Assembly (NCBI GenBank): GCA_005888675.1
Contig: VBBA01000010.1
Span: 1-12,948, forward strand
Length of the DNA: 12,948 nt
Direction: 5' to 3'
From: Candidatus Bathyarchaeota archaeon
GTDB taxonomy: Archaea; Thermoproteota; Bathyarchaeia; 40CM-2-53-6
Part shown: positions 6,606 to 12,948 of the stretch, piece by piece
How the letters are laid out: the number at the start of each line of letters is the position of its first letter
Numbering within the stretch: position 1 is the stretch's first letter
The notes under the pieces: generated by a model
Told to the model about the DNA's origin: nothing
The model's database searches: none
The model's input: the letters and a program-made list of their open reading frames with translations, nothing else
Made by a program: the position numbers and the translations under genes

Positions 6606-7518
6606 CCCTGAGCCCGTTTCCCAACAGGTTGAAGCCCATCACCAACATGGTGAGAAAGATCCCAGGGAACGCCCCAACCCACCAAGCCTCGTTGACTGCC
6701 TGAGCTCCAAGAGCAATTTCCCGACCCCAGGTAGGAGTGTTTGGGTCGCCAAAACCGAGAAAGCTGACGCCCGCTTCTACTAGAACCGAGCCAGCGATTT
6801 GGAGAGTCGTAAGCACAATCACGGTGTGAAGAACATTTGGCAATATATGTCTAAAGAGAATCCTTCTTCCTGAAGCGCCTATCTGCCTAGAGGCAGCAAC
6901 GAACTCGAACTCTTTGACTTGGAGGGTCTCCGACCTTATGATCCTAGCGTTCCCAGGCCAGGATAGGATACCGATGATGAAGATGACGATCAACAGCCCG
7001 CCTGTCGCGGTCGTGTTGAACACGAAGAACACCCGAAGGAAGACGAAAAGGATCAGTAGAAACGGGAGTACGAGGAAGATTTCGGTAAACCTCATGAGGA
7101 CATTATCGATGACTCCACCGTAATATCCAGCAACCAGCGCAATAACAATTGAGATCACCATTGATATGGCTGAAGCGCCAAATCCCACAAGGAACGCGGC
7201 TCTCGCTCCATAGATGACCTGGCTGAAGACGTCGTAACCGTTCTTGTCCTCTCCAAACGGATTTGCTAGGCTCGGTGGGGCGTTCGGACGATACGCGGTG
7301 AAGCCCGAGCCCGGGCAAGCGATGTCTAATCCGATTATGCAATTCGGCGGGTAGGGGGCTACCAAACGGTCAAAGACGGCAATGAAGCCCATGAAACCCA
7401 CGATGACCAGTCCGGCGAAGGCGGCCTTGTTGCGTTTGAAACGTCTCCAGGCGAGTCCCCACTGACTTACACCCGATCCCCGTTTTGAGACTGCTGAATA
7501 GACCATGTGTTTCCTCAA
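6577..7518 (-). CDS. oppC: Peptide ABC transporter permease, OppC/DppC type
   Basis: A membrane subunit of up to 313 residues. The N-terminal cytoplasmic segment and first helix (WRRFKRNKAAFAGLVIVGFM) are typical of OppC, followed by an external loop with NPFGEDKNGYDVFSQVIYGA, then about five more helices. The cytoplasmic EAA-type loop, EFVAASRQIGASGRRILFRH with the following ILPN (about 227-250), contacts the ATPases. It ends with the conserved GNGLRDALDPRLRE. The longest reading uses TTG at 7516-7518, whose last two bases overlap the oppB stop (TTGA); the ATG at 7504-7506 (residue 5) is an equally good start. No disruption is visible in this subunit. Confidence 0.92.
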   Translation of the reverse strand: MRKHMVYSAVSKRGSGVSQWGLAWRRFKRNKAAFAGLVIVGFMGFIAVFDRLVAPYPPNCIIGLDIACPGSGFTAYRPNAPPSLANPFGEDKNGYDVFSQVIYGARAAFLVGFGASAISMVISIVIALVAGYYGGVIDNVLMRFTEIFLVLPFLLILFVFLRVFFVFNTTATGGLLIVIFIIGILSWPGNARIIRSETLQVKEFEFVAASRQIGASGRRILFRHILPNVLHTVIVLTTLQIAGSVLVEAGVSFLGFGDPNTPTWGREIALGAQAVNEAWWVGAFPGIFLTMLVMGFNLLGNGLRDALDPRLRE

Positions 7519-8440
7519 GCCAACCGAATTCTTGGATCAATGTAGGAGTACGAGATGTCTGTGATTATGTTAGCAGCGAATGTCATCAATGTTATCACCA
7601 CGATTACCCCCTGGATTACCGGAAAGTCCAGATTGTTCGTGGCGATGACGAAGAGCTGACCAACTCCAGGCCAATTGAATACCGTCTCAGTGATTGGTGC
7701 CCCAGCCAGCAATCCTCCAAAGTAAAGCCCAATGTATGTCGTGATTGGAATCAGTGCATTCCTCAACCCATGCCTGTAGATTACTGTCGACTCTTTGAGA
7801 CCACTTGCTCTGGCGGCCAGTATGAAGTCGAGCCGTAGGACTTCCAGCATGCTTGACCTCACCAAAAGCACTACTGGAGCCAAAATGGCAAAAGTATACA
7901 CGCTCACTGGGAGAGTGAAATGCCACAGCCTGTCTATTAGGAGGCTGCCGAAGGGGTATTGCGATGGGTACGCCGATTGGGCTCCACCCGCAGGAAATAT
8001 TTTGAGTTTGTATCCGAATACTAGGATGAACACTATTCCTAAGAAAAATATGGGAATGGACGTGCCGACTAGGGCAGTATTGCTTACTGTAACATCCAGC
8101 TTTGAGTATCGATTGCGGGCCGAAAGTATTCCTATCGGTACTGCGATAATCAAAGACATGACGAGGCCGATAAGTGAATATTTGCTCCGCTTGTATAGGA
8201 GACGCCAAGGTTGCCAGTGAGCAATTGCCCCACCCAGGTAAAGTATTGGACGAGCAAGGGCTTGTCTAGCCCATAGTATTGCCTCAACAGTTGACGCTGT
8301 GCTTCATTGACGTGCGGGTTCAAGGCAGTCAATAGTCGGATCGGGTCACCAGCGAGTCTCTCGATCGCAAAAACCATCAGCGTAATGCCGAAGAAGACGG
8401 GGATCACGTATAGTGCCCGTCTGATGAGATATTTGATCAT
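7515..8440 (-). pseudogene. oppB: Peptide ABC transporter permease OppB/DppB, frameshifted
   Basis: Two frames together make one OppB-type permease. The 5' part (from ATG 8438-8440, IKYLIRRALYVIPVFFGITL, through GDPIRLLTALNPHV and YGLDKPLLVQYFTWVGQLL) runs as far as GNLGVSYTSG, then goes out of frame and stops near 8150. The 3' part is open in another frame from about 8189 (RSKYSLIGLVMSLIIAVPIG), with the EAA loop ARASGLKESTVIYRHGLRNA and the end DPRIRLA (stop 7515-7517). The break is near 8180-8190. In the family, about ten residues (typically x-x-V-x-x-L-I-x-x-R) separate the SY-x-x-G motif from the next helix, and they are largely absent here, so I infer a small deletion plus frameshift rather than a single-base error. 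If real, the transporter lacks one permease unless recoding or a paralogue rescues it. An in-frame ATG at 8510-8512 would add 24 residues. Confidence 0.8.
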
Positions 8441-8524
8441 AGACAAATCTGTTAACGCTCCGAGGATTCGCAGGAAGAGCTGCCAGTTCTTGGGTGCGAC
8501 ACCTCTACCCAAGAAAGGGGTACG

Positions 8525-8546
8525 ATTAACTTGTTGGTAAGTTTAT
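8525..8546. promoter_or_regulatory. Divergent promoter region with operator-like palindrome
   Basis: ATTAACTT (8525-8532) and AAGTTTAT (8539-8546) form an imperfect inverted repeat, 7 of 8 positions matching, around GTTGGT. The right arm read on the minus strand gives ATAAACTT, a TATA-like element about 30 nt upstream of the 8512 ATG of oppB. It lies between the divergent oppB and binding-protein genes, a natural place for a shared regulator. Symmetry and position are the only support. Confidence 0.35.
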
Positions 8547-8679
8547 GGGGTGAACACACAATACTGGCAAATTTCTGGGCTGAAGTCTAACGAAAGTCAC
8601 GACCAAGCGTGATGCCAGTGAGAACGCGTTCCTCGACGGTATGGCTATTCTCACTCGCCTGCAACCCGGTTGTATTAGT

Positions 8680-8704
8680 CAATATTTTACGCATTCTTTA
8701 TTTA
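8680..8704 (+). promoter_or_regulatory. Candidate TATA elements of the binding-protein gene
   Basis: Two AT-rich elements, CAATATTTTACG (8680-8691) and TTCTTTATTTAG (8693-8704), precede the gene. The first is about 26 nt before the in-frame ATG at 8711; the second is about 39 nt before the ATG at 8738. Which one is used decides the start codon. Confidence 0.4.
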
Positions 8705-8737
8705 GTCAAGATGGTTTGGTTGAATGAGCTCAATAAT

Positions 8738-10717
8738 ATGAAGATCAGCTTCGGAAGACTAAAACTCGCATCATTAGCCCTGTGCTTTGTTGTTCTCTCT
8801 ATAGCCTCGGCGGCGTTCGTTCCCAAAGGTCACTCTTCGCCAGGCATTTTCAAAATCACCCTGATGGTTCCAGGAAACGCCAACCCAGCACGGCAGTCCT
8901 GGTCCCTAGTCGTTCAAAGTGAACTACAGAACCTCGGAATTGATGCAGGGCGAGTACTCCTTGACTTCAATACGATCATTGACAGAGTCATTCAGCCAAC
9001 CGACCCGAATATCGTCGGAAAGACATACGACAATGGTGGCTGGGACACCCTCTTCATAGGCAATGCCCTAGGAATCGACCCCGACCCAGCGATACTGTAC
9101 AACAGCACGAACTTCGCCCCCTCCGGATCGAACTACAATCTATGGAACAACTCCCAGGCTGATCACTTGGGCACCCTGATCGACCAAACGGTCGACAAGC
9201 CTACTCGCCTCAACTACGTGAGGCAGTGGCAGGCCCTGGCCCAGAACGCGACTCCCAGTGCTACAATTCTCTACACGAAGGAAATAGTAGCGTTCACTCC
9301 GAAACTAACGAACGGGCAATATGTTTTCCAAACATACCACTTCCCATATTGGCCGCCGATCGAACAACTCTCAAGCAGTGCCGATTCCACTATCGTTTTG
9401 GACCAGACTGGCGGTCCACCTGCAAACTTGATACCTGAGCTTTCCTCGTCCTATTATGACACAACAGTCTCTGGGGTCATATTCGGCAGTCTTGCGCAGA
9501 GAAATGATACTATCTTCAAGACTATGCTCCCTCAACTAGCCTCTGGGACAGTGCAATCACCCGGTTGGAGCGTCGCGGCTGACGGGAAAACTTGGACAGT
9601 AACGCTGCGTCAAGGTGTAACTTGGCATGACGGACAACCGTTCGATGCAAACGATGTTAAATTCACGTTCGACTCGATCTTCGATAGCACGCTGAAACCC
9701 CCCGTCCAATCCTTCTATCAATCTATCATCGGCTCTGCCGGGAATGTCCAGGTCATCGACCCCTACACGGTGAAGTTCGTTCTGCCAAACCCCTACGCTT
9801 ACTTTGTCGAAAACATTCTCGGCGGAACGGCAATACTACCGAAACACATCCTGAACCCCACTCTTGTGCCATATGCCAACTGGCGGACCAACGTGTTCAA
9901 CACCGGAAAGCCTAGTACGCCGTGCACAAGCGCCTGTGCCGGGCCTGTTGGGATTGGACCGTACAAGTGGGACCATTATGATTCGACAACGCAAACAGCA
10001 TATCTTATTCGAAACGACAACTATCTCGACTTTCCTGTGAACGGAGGCCCCGAGCTTCGATTACGGGGAGAGTTCACGGTAAAGAATTATGCTGCAAAGA
10101 CTCTCAGTGGCTCAGACGCGGCGATCACCGACATCACCACCGGGGCCGTCGACGTTCTGGATTCACAGTACCACCTTGAGACGCAGCAGAGCTTCCTCTC
10201 AACCTGGGGATCAAGCAAACTAGCAGTCTACGACGCTTACGGAATCCAAGAGATGGGTTTCAACATGAAGCATCCAATCCTTGGAACTGGTGTCGACACT
10301 CCTCTCGGAAAACAGGATCCCACCAAAGCTGCACTGGCCGCACAATTTGTTCGACAAGCCATAAGTCACGCGATTCCACGCCAACTGATAATCGACCAAC
10401 TGCTCTATGGTTACGGCAAACCAGGAATAACCAGCGCTGTGACACCGGCCACCGACGGATTCAATACTGCATTGGTACCCGACAACTTCAACCTGACAAA
10501 GTCTCGCGAACTACTTCAAAAGGCCGGTTACTTCCCAACGACACCTACGCCGCCCAGTTTCTGGGACGCATATGGAGTCTACATAGCCGGTGCCTTGGTA
10601 GCAGCTGTTGTGGCCGTCTCTGCGCTCTTCGTGGTCAGAACCCGCAGGCGATCGGGATTTGCTACGATCGGCGGGACAACGCCGCCACCATCTCCGACTT
10701 CGTCACCGCCGCCCTAG
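8738..10717 (+). CDS. Peptide ABC transporter substrate-binding protein, circularly permuted, membrane-anchored
   Basis: A 659-residue extracytoplasmic solute-binding protein of the SBP_bac_5 (OppA/DppA) family, divergent from the opp genes. I chose ATG 8738 because it directly precedes a signal peptide (KISFGRLKLASLALCFVVLS, then AAFVPKGHSS); ATG 8711 is possible. The domain order is abnormal. Residues 37-210 (FKITLMVPGNANPARQSW, then WDTLFIGNALGIDPDP and the end of the lobe) correspond to the part that normally closes the fold. Residues 215-599 hold the normally N-terminal and middle parts: PGWSVAADGKTWTVTLRQGV, TWHDGQPFDANDVKFTF (295-311), AILPKHIL, GIGPYKWDHY (405-414), VRQAISHAIPRQLIIDQLL and finally SRELLQKAGY (589-598), after which the usual continuation is missing. 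A membrane helix (612-633) with RTRRR and a Pro-rich tail anchors the C-terminus. C396 and C400 could form a disulfide. The product should deliver peptides to OppBC. Family call secure; permutation inferred from motif order. Confidence 0.9.
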   Translation: MKISFGRLKLASLALCFVVLSIASAAFVPKGHSSPGIFKITLMVPGNANPARQSWSLVVQSELQNLGIDAGRVLLDFNTIIDRVIQPTDPNIVGKTYDNGGWDTLFIGNALGIDPDPAILYNSTNFAPSGSNYNLWNNSQADHLGTLIDQTVDKPTRLNYVRQWQALAQNATPSATILYTKEIVAFTPKLTNGQYVFQTYHFPYWPPIEQLSSSADSTIVLDQTGGPPANLIPELSSSYYDTTVSGVIFGSLAQRNDTIFKTMLPQLASGTVQSPGWSVAADGKTWTVTLRQGVTWHDGQPFDANDVKFTFDSIFDSTLKPPVQSFYQSIIGSAGNVQVIDPYTVKFVLPNPYAYFVENILGGTAILPKHILNPTLVPYANWRTNVFNTGKPSTPCTSACAGPVGIGPYKWDHYDSTTQTAYLIRNDNYLDFPVNGGPELRLRGEFTVKNYAAKTLSGSDAAITDITTGAVDVLDSQYHLETQQSFLSTWGSSKLAVYDAYGIQEMGFNMKHPILGTGVDTPLGKQDPTKAALAAQFVRQAISHAIPRQLIIDQLLYGYGKPGITSAVTPATDGFNTALVPDNFNLTKSRELLQKAGYFPTTPTPPSFWDAYGVYIAGALVAAVVAVSALFVVRTRRRSGFATIGGTTPPPSPTSSPPP

Positions 10718-10737
10718 TCTGAGCAAAGAGAAGTCTG

Positions 10738-10764
10738 ACCCACTTCTTCCTCTTCCTATTTTTC
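10738..10764 (+). terminator. Pyrimidine-rich termination region
   Basis: About 20 bases after the binding-protein stop there is a long C/T-rich stretch ending in a run of five T (10759-10763). Archaeal RNA polymerase terminates at T-rich tracts, so this is the likely end of the transcript. The next gene is on the other strand. Confidence 0.4.
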
Positions 10765-10967
10765 GTGCGACGTATCGATTAGTTCGGACCATATTTTCAA
10801 CCAACGATTCTATCCTAGGATTCCTGAGGTTGAAATAATCGAGAAACAAATGGCTAGTTTTACCAGGCACAGCCTCGACATAGTCCCTCGGAAACGTAGA
10901 ACGACGACTTTACGTGCTCCTCCTTGTTCCTCTTTGTGCACTCGATCGGATCCCTAACCTTCGCCTG

Positions 10968-11687
10968 TTAAGCTAATGTGAATGTAAGAATAGTTGGTGC
11001 GAGCCCTAAGAGGATGGGAATTGGGAGTCCGGCAACAGTATGTCGTGACTTCGTAATTCTGATGGTTACGATAACTCCGAGAAGGATTAAGGCGACTGTG
11101 GCTAGGGCAACATACGCACCACCCCTCAAGAAAGAGGTTGTCACGAGTATGGAGTAGACCAACAGATCCCCCAGTCCCACACCAAACCCGGAGATTGGCA
11201 GTGTAGTTACAGACAAGAGACTGCTTATTCTCTGAAGTCCGACAGTTCTACCCAAGATGTTTGTCTCGATGAACACAACGTCGAGGAATGACAGTGCAAC
11301 TAGGAGCACAAGGGTGAAAGTTGTCGGGAAGAAGGTCCCCAACATGCTCCCCAGAAGGGCTGCGGAGACTGTCAAGAGAAGTCCAGCCTGTCTTTCGGAA
11401 AGTGAGCCCTTATAGTAACGGAACGACGAGTAGAGCCCTAGGTATGCAAGCGGGGTGGCGAGCAGGTAGAATGCAGCTCCGCCTCCGGTATAAGGCTCCA
11501 TCCAAAGTTGCAAGAGTATGAGTCCAGATAAGACCCCTGCCGCCGCTATTCCTGACATGAGTAGACGCGCAGCGTGTTCCCCGTGACGTTTCAACTCGTA
11601 AAGAAGAACCGACAAAGCCAAAACGGACATGAAAATCAGCATCACAGGGTCGAATTGCCCAAAGTCAAACCCCGCTGCTGAGCTCAC
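10968..11687 (-). CDS. Presenilin/signal-peptide-peptidase-like GxGD intramembrane aspartyl protease
   Basis: A 239-residue polytopic membrane protein with about eight or nine hydrophobic segments and the signature of family A22. The first catalytic aspartate is D136 in ALSFLDVVFIE, where most relatives have YD. The second is D174 in GFGVGLGDLLVYS, an exact GLGD. A degenerate PAL motif, GLPIPILLG, follows at 220-228. The spacing of 38 residues between aspartates and 46 from GLGD to the PAL position suits the compact archaeal presenilin homologues. Such enzymes cut transmembrane segments, including signal-peptide remnants, inside the bilayer. The 239-residue reading starts at GTG (11685-11687); a TATA-like element (GGATATACTA, 11701-11710) is only about 18 nt upstream, so the ATG at residue 16 (11640-11642), directly before the first helix, may be the true start. 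No operon partner. Confidence 0.82.
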   Translation of the reverse strand: MSSAAGFDFGQFDPVMLIFMSVLALSVLLYELKRHGEHAARLLMSGIAAAGVLSGLILLQLWMEPYTGGGAAFYLLATPLAYLGLYSSFRYYKGSLSERQAGLLLTVSAALLGSMLGTFFPTTFTLVLLVALSFLDVVFIETNILGRTVGLQRISSLLSVTTLPISGFGVGLGDLLVYSILVTTSFLRGGAYVALATVALILLGVIVTIRITKSRHTVAGLPIPILLGLAPTILTFTLA

Positions 11688-11994
11688 CGGTCTATCGACC
11701 TAGTATATCCACTCTGGCAGCGTTAGAATCCCACTGAGCATTGCTTTTCTATCAGGTTTCTCAAAAGCCCAGGGTGAATGTTTGCTTCCTTAACCAGGTG
11801 ATTGTCAGCAGTAAGCAGATGCACATTCGGACTGATAAACGTCGGGAGTGGATAGGAAGGCGTGCTCGGGTTTGAAGGACTCGACGTGAAAGCCCTCAAA
11901 ACGAATCTCGTCGCATTTCTGATTACAGAGTGTTCATCACTATTTCGCCAAGGGAGTTTTGAGGTTTCAAGCCGTCTACACTCCTCTCACGACT
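11688..11994. other. Intergenic interval with no supported gene
   Basis: These 307 bases carry the presumed promoter of the presenilin-like gene at their left end (TATA-like 11701-11710, minus strand). The rest shows only short open frames with no motif I recognise. Confidence 0.5.
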
Positions 11995-12495
11995 TTAGAT
12001 TACGGAGACTGCGACTCCGATAAGTACTAGGAATAATGAGGCGGTGATCCATCGGAGACCGATGCTCTCCGCATGGCGTTCAGCCTCTCGCGACCACGGT
12101 GCTGTCTTGAACAGAAACTCGCCCGCCTTAGAAGCTGAGGGTGAGTTTGATAATGAGATTCCAACACCCAACAACAGTCCGATGCCACCTTCGAGGAACA
12201 TAAGCAAGACGAATGTGTCCTTCGCGACCAAGCCTGTCCCGAGGAAAATGATGAGTGCTGTGACTGAGACAAGTATTAGCGAGTAAAGGAAACTTTTGAA
12301 GAGAAGTCTCAGAGTTCGCCCGATCCTAGGTTGCGAGCTGGGGATCCAGTTCAATTTGATCTTGACACTCCAGGTAGGTTCGTCTCTAAATAGAATCGGG
12401 AACCACCACGGCAAAGAGATCTCTTCCCGATATCGTCCCAATGAGCAGACTAAGTCAAGTTCCCCACGCGAACCAGCATTCGGCTGAGCATGCAA
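11995..12495 (-). CDS. Three-helix membrane protein, unknown function
   Basis: A 166-residue reading with a soluble N-terminal half (1-66, containing two Trp-rich patches, SLPWWFPILF and KIKLNWIP) and three hydrophobic helices: about 68-88 (FLYSLILVSVTALIIFLGTG), 93-113 (TFVLLMFLEGGIGLLLGVGI) and 148-166 (WITASLFLVLIGVAVSVI). A basic amphipathic stretch (RIGRTLRLLFKS) precedes the first helix. I do not recognise the family. The start is a TTG (12493-12495) with a GGGAG Shine-Dalgarno-like sequence about 9 nt upstream, and a TATA-like CATATTATG lies near 12538-12546. Another TTG at residue 19 is possible. The clean membrane pattern and the promoter support a real gene; its role is unknown. Confidence 0.6.
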   Translation of the reverse strand: MHAQPNAGSRGELDLVCSLGRYREEISLPWWFPILFRDEPTWSVKIKLNWIPSSQPRIGRTLRLLFKSFLYSLILVSVTALIIFLGTGLVAKDTFVLLMFLEGGIGLLLGVGISLSNSPSASKAGEFLFKTAPWSREAERHAESIGLRWITASLFLVLIGVAVSVI

Positions 12496-12597
12496 TGTTC
12501 TTCTCCCAAGAATTCTTCTACAAGAGTTTACAAGAACATATTATGAACAAAAGGAGTTGCACGATCTCGGCATCCTAATCAGTCCGCGGCCCTCAGC

Positions 12598-12948
12598 TCA
12601 AAGCACTCCCAGCTTCTTGCCAGCCTTGTTAAACGCGTCGAGGGCAAAGTCGAGATCACGCTTGGAATGAGCGCTCGTCACGATTGTCCGGATTCTAGCT
12701 CGATCCTTGGCCACCATTGGATAGACTATAGGAAGAACGAATACCTTCAGGTCGAACATTGCATCCGCAAGCGTCCTCGCTAATCTGCTATTGCCGACCA
12801 TGACCGGTGTTATGGGAGTCTCGCTTTGCCCTGTGTCAAAGCCTAGATCCTTCAATCCCTTCTTGAAATAATGTGTATTTTCCCAAAGCCGCTTCACAAG
12901 GGCGGGCTGTTTCTCCACCAGTTTGACGGCCGCTATTGATGCTCCCAC
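12598..12948 (-). CDS. kbl: Glycine C-acetyltransferase / 2-amino-3-ketobutyrate CoA ligase, C-terminal part
   Basis: The frame is open to the right edge; the first visible codon is an internal valine codon (GTG), so the 5' part, including the PLP-binding lysine, lies outside. The 116 visible residues are the small C-terminal domain of the alpha-oxoamine synthase family: VGASIAAVKLVEKQPALVKR, then ETPITPVMVGN, LKVFVLPIVYPMVAKDRARI and RTIVTSAHSKRDLDFALDAF. The P-I-V-Y-P-x-V stretch and the AHSKxDLDFAL ending fit KBL better than 8-amino-7-oxononanoate synthase, but the two families are close. KBL cleaves 2-amino-3-ketobutyrate with CoA into glycine and acetyl-CoA, the second step of threonine degradation after threonine dehydrogenase; an adjacent tdh could be sought beyond the edge. 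Stop TGA at 12598-12600. Confidence 0.85.
   Translation of the reverse strand: MGASIAAVKLVEKQPALVKRLWENTHYFKKGLKDLGFDTGQSETPITPVMVGNSRLARTLADAMFDLKVFVLPIVYPMVAKDRARIRTIVTSAHSKRDLDFALDAFNKAGKKLGVL

Noticed and set aside
7687..8208. A 173-codon open frame on the minus strand across the oppB break
   Set aside because: Its translation has no membrane helices and no permease motif, while the two other frames carry clear OppB sequence through the same bases. It is a shadow frame.
8609..8737. A 43-residue N-terminal extension of the binding protein
   Set aside because: The extension precedes a complete signal peptide that begins at the ATG at 8738, and TATA-like elements at 8680-8704 lie inside it, so transcription probably starts downstream of 8609.
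1..12948. CRISPR array, rRNA gene or insertion sequence
   Set aside because: I saw no regularly spaced repeats, no rRNA-like conserved stretches and no transposase with terminal inverted repeats on either strand.

Overview
The window looks archaeal. Evidence seen in the sequence: the C-terminal half of a replication factor C large subunit; a proline tRNA gene whose mature sequence can only be assembled by removing several short introns; an archaeal presenilin-type (GxGD) membrane protease; and AT-rich TATA-like boxes roughly 25-50 nt upstream of several starts, one of them placed for a leaderless mRNA. The peptide transporter implies a heterotrophic lifestyle. A member of the TACK group (Thermoproteota, perhaps a non-ammonia-oxidising Nitrososphaeria or Bathyarchaeia relative) is my inference; nothing in the window fixes the taxon.

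Layout. 1-894 (+): rfcL, cut by the left edge. 875-1126 (-): small two-helix membrane protein, overlapping the end of rfcL tail to tail. 1202-1465 (-): a frameshifted remnant of the C-terminus of adenylosuccinate lyase (purB) in what looks like an empty intergenic stretch. 1518-2873 (+): an asparagine-synthetase-like protein whose glutaminase domain has lost its catalytic Cys. 2978-3140 (+): multi-intron tRNA-Pro. 3141-3795: no convincing gene, with a perfect hairpin and a possible HTH remnant. 3796-4416 (-): ankyrin-repeat protein with a leaderless-type promoter.

4489-8440 (-): an oligopeptide/dipeptide ABC transporter operon in the order oppB-oppC-oppD-oppF, tightly packed with overlaps. 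The oppB permease gene is interrupted by a frameshift (probably with a small deletion) near 8180-8190. Divergently, 8738-10717 (+) encodes the solute-binding protein, which should capture peptides outside the cell and pass them to OppBC, with OppD/OppF hydrolysing ATP. This binding protein is the most unusual item in the window. The segment that normally forms the C-terminal part of the SBP_bac_5 fold lies directly after the signal peptide, ahead of the segment that is normally N-terminal. The chain ends, where the canonical fold would continue, in a C-terminal membrane anchor, so it reads as a circular permutation.

10968-11687 (-): presenilin/signal-peptide-peptidase-like protease. 11995-12495 (-): unknown three-helix membrane protein. 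12598-12948 (-): C-terminal end of glycine C-acetyltransferase (2-amino-3-ketobutyrate CoA ligase), cut by the right edge. Except for the opp cluster and its binding protein, the genes look like single transcription units.
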